A stretch of 7,196 nt of DNA from Thiotrichales bacterium HSG1 (GTDB lineage: Bacteria > Pseudomonadota > Gammaproteobacteria > Beggiatoales > Beggiatoaceae): NCBI GenBank assembly GCA_030378125.1, contig JAUCGN010000084.1, forward strand, positions 1 to 7,196, read 5' to 3'. Positions 5,884 through 7,196 of this stretch are shown here, piece after piece. Position 1 is the stretch's first letter, and the number at the start of each line of letters is the position of its first letter. The notes under the pieces are model-generated. The model was given only the letters and a program-made list of their open reading frames with translations, did no database searches and was not told the DNA's origin. A program made the translations under genes and the position numbers.

Positions 5884-5940
5884 TATTGTTAATACTGTCT
5901 TTGATGAAAATTAAGTCACCACCCCATCCACCCATTGCAT

Positions 5941-6403
5941 TGATTTACATTAATAATCATCAAATAAACATAAAGCTTGACAAATAACATCCCAAAATAT
6001 TACAATTTACTTCGTACTTAGTCAGAGAATCTAAACCAAAAAAAGGTGGTAACCATAAAATGCCACTCTACTTAAAGTGTTTTTACCAAATATCTGTGGA
6101 ATCCTTCCAATTTTTAACTGCTGCGGTACATTTAATGACTACTGGAATCTCAATATACGCAAAAAAATAACCATTTATACGTTCCAATACCTATACAAAT
6201 GGTTATGAGTATATGTTATTTATAAAGATGCCCAAAGACATTCAATCTTTTAAAAGAACTTACTGTTAGAAGTGCTATGGATAGGAAGATTTAATAATAA
6301 TACAAAGTTTTTAGAAAGAGTGATTAGTTATTTAGAGAAATATAAATAAACATAACAAATAGTTGTACCTCCCTAATAAAAATACATTAAATAGCCAAGA
6401 CTT
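5941..6403. other. Gene-poor stretch upstream of dnaG
   Basis: No convincing gene was found. A plus-strand frame 6060-6170 (36 codons, weak AGGTGG 10 nt upstream) and a fragment ending at 6349 (LLLEVLWIGRF then SYLEKYK) are the only frames of note, and neither matches anything I know. The usual gammaproteobacterial neighbour of dnaG, rpsU, is absent. No clear promoter for dnaG could be fixed; TTGTAC near 6363 lacks a good -10 at normal spacing. Confidence 0.5.
6161..6206 (-). terminator. Minus-strand intrinsic terminator-like hairpin
   Basis: ATAACCATTT (6167-6176) and AAATGGTTAT (6197-6206) form a perfect 10-bp stem with a 20-base loop. Read on the minus strand the stem is followed at once by seven T's (6161-6167, overlapping the last stem base), the intrinsic-terminator arrangement. 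No minus-strand gene was found to its right, so it may shield the region from antisense transcription or be the relic of a lost gene. Confidence 0.5.
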
Positions 6404-7196
6404 ATGCGTATCCCTCGCCACTTTATTGACGAATTAATGGCCAAAGTTGATATAGTTGATTTGATCAATAGTTACATACCATTACGCAAAGTCGGTCAAA
6501 ATTACACTGCTTGCTGTCCTTTTCATACTGAAAAAACTCCATCTTTTACCGTTAGTCAAGACAAACAATTCTACTACTGTTTTGGTTGTGGAGCCTCTGG
6601 TTCAGCCATTAGTTTTATGCTTAACTATGCCCGACTTGAATTTGTAGAGGCAATACAAGAATTAGCCTCCAGAGTTGGTATAGAAGTGGTGTATGAGCAA
6701 GCTAATTTTGCTCCAATTGACAATTCTATCAATGAATTATATAAGATAATGCAACAAGTTGGTGAATATTATCGCCAGCAATTACGTCAATCTCAGACTG
6801 CTATTAATTATCTTAAACAACGTGGTCTGACTGGAGAAATAGCACGTGATTTTGGTTTGGGTTATGCACCAAATGGTTGGGATAATTTACTAAAAATCTT
6901 TGGTAATAATGCAGAAGCCCGTAATAACCTATTAAAAACTGGTCTAATCACTCAAAATGAATCTGGAAAACGTTATGATCGATTTCGAGATCGAGTTATG
7001 TTCCCTATCTTAGACCGGAGAGGTCGAATAGTTGCCTTTGGTGGAAGAATTTTAAATCAGGATAAACCCAAATATCTCAATTCTCCAGAAACTGTGTTAT
7101 TTCAAAAGGGTGGAGAATTATATGGTTGGTATTTAGCTCGTAAAAAAGGAGTGTTAAAAACTATAATTGTAGTGGAAGGTTACATGGATGTTGTTG
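6404..7196 (+). CDS. dnaG: DNA primase DnaG, N-terminal 264 residues
   Basis: Synthesises the RNA primers for chromosome replication, acting with the DnaB helicase. The visible part holds the CHC2 zinc-binding domain with ligands C38, H41, C59 and C62 (CCPFHTEKTPSF; YYCFGCGASG), then the start of the polymerase domain with the basic motif RYDRFRDRVMFPI, RGRIVAFGGR, PKYLNSPET, and the TOPRIM acidic motif VEGYMDVV at 256-264 (E258 the catalytic Glu) at the right edge. Alignment with E. coli DnaG from memory is nearly gap-free. ATG 6404-6406 is set by an in-frame TAG four codons upstream; the only Shine-Dalgarno-like sequence is a weak AAGA. The gene continues beyond the window. rpsU, usually just upstream in gammaproteobacteria, is missing here. 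Confidence 0.97.
   Translation, partial: MRIPRHFIDELMAKVDIVDLINSYIPLRKVGQNYTACCPFHTEKTPSFTVSQDKQFYYCFGCGASGSAISFMLNYARLEFVEAIQELASRVGIEVVYEQANFAPIDNSINELYKIMQQVGEYYRQQLRQSQTAINYLKQRGLTGEIARDFGLGYAPNGWDNLLKIFGNNAEARNNLLKTGLITQNESGKRYDRFRDRVMFPILDRRGRIVAFGGRILNQDKPKYLNSPETVLFQKGGELYGWYLARKKGVLKTIIVVEGYMDVV

Larger units (their letters stand above)
5352..5935 (-). pseudogene. 52-codon ORF split by two MITE-like insertions
   Basis: The minus-strand pieces 5886-5935 and 5352-5450 join, after removing both inserted elements and one copy of each TA, into one frame of 53 codons including the stop (159 nt). It begins MGGWGGDLIF, passes IKDSINNIVLVKEL across both junctions without a shift or stop, and ends in TNN. 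The part after residue ~20 is rich in Leu, Ile, Glu and Lys and looks helical, possibly coiled-coil (VSEIQRLRISLENKM). With the elements present the frame stops soon after entering the first one. A weak promoter (TTGTCA on the minus strand at 5978-5983) lies upstream; no Shine-Dalgarno is clear. Near the 3' end another frame reads on as SYEQLKIIVKKLK, so a small frameshift is possible too. I recognise no family. Confidence 0.45.

Noticed and set aside
6060..6170. 36-codon plus-strand frame starting MPLYLKCFYQ
   Set aside because: The Shine-Dalgarno-like AGGTGG is 10 nt away, there is no recognisable family or clear membrane helix, and its end runs into the hairpin; it may be chance in AT-rich DNA.
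6251..6349. 31-codon plus-strand fragment (GRFNNNTKFLERV) suggestive of a protein C-terminus
   Set aside because: No start codon with a ribosome binding site and no confident family match; too short to call a pseudogene.

Overview
The window is AT-rich chromosomal DNA, most likely from a gammaproteobacterium. The strongest evidence is the truncated primase gene at the right edge: its first 264 residues follow the enterobacterial DnaG pattern closely (start, zinc finger, RNA-polymerase-domain motifs). Low GC, many short palindromic or mobile repeats and a broken transposase would fit a large sulfur bacterium of the Beggiatoa/Thiotrichales type. That last step is inference and the genus is not fixed by the sequence.

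Layout, left to right. (1) 1-1610, minus: 5' part of a gene for a divergent pyruvate:ferredoxin oxidoreductase (PFOR/NifJ) family protein. (2) 1774-1974, minus: 66-codon N-terminal remnant of a transposase. (3) 2061-2622: a regulatory block and a small gene. Three 13-bp near-palindromes spaced exactly 20 bp apart are followed by a sigma-54-like promoter, a sigma-70-like promoter, an AT-rich leader hairpin and a 50-codon gene for a single-pass membrane peptide. (4) 2705-4075, minus: a complete LuxO-like sigma-54 response regulator (receiver, AAA+, Fis HTH), convergent with the small gene and sharing a terminator hairpin region. (5) 4117-4433: two small palindromic repeat elements. (6) 4481-5131, minus: a KilA-N domain protein with a palindrome-covered promoter, bracketed by two copies of a REP-like hairpin repeat. 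(7) 5352-5935: a 52-codon ORF that becomes continuous only if two adjacent non-coding elements with terminal inverted repeats and TA target duplications (295 and 126 bp) are removed in silico. (8) 5941-6403: mostly empty, with a minus-strand terminator-like hairpin. (9) 6404-7196, plus: dnaG, truncated by the window edge.

The most interesting reading is a local regulatory circuit. The 13-bp repeats have the architecture of known LuxO upstream activating sites (consensus TTGCAWWWTGCAA) with symmetric G-to-A changes. They lie about 100-140 bp upstream of the start expected for the sigma-54-like promoter, and the adjacent regulator keeps the LuxO-type recognition helix (TIYRK). I infer that this regulator controls the small membrane peptide gene, or a Qrr-like RNA, next to it. 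The rest of the window is accessory-type DNA shaped by small mobile repeats between two metabolic or housekeeping genes.
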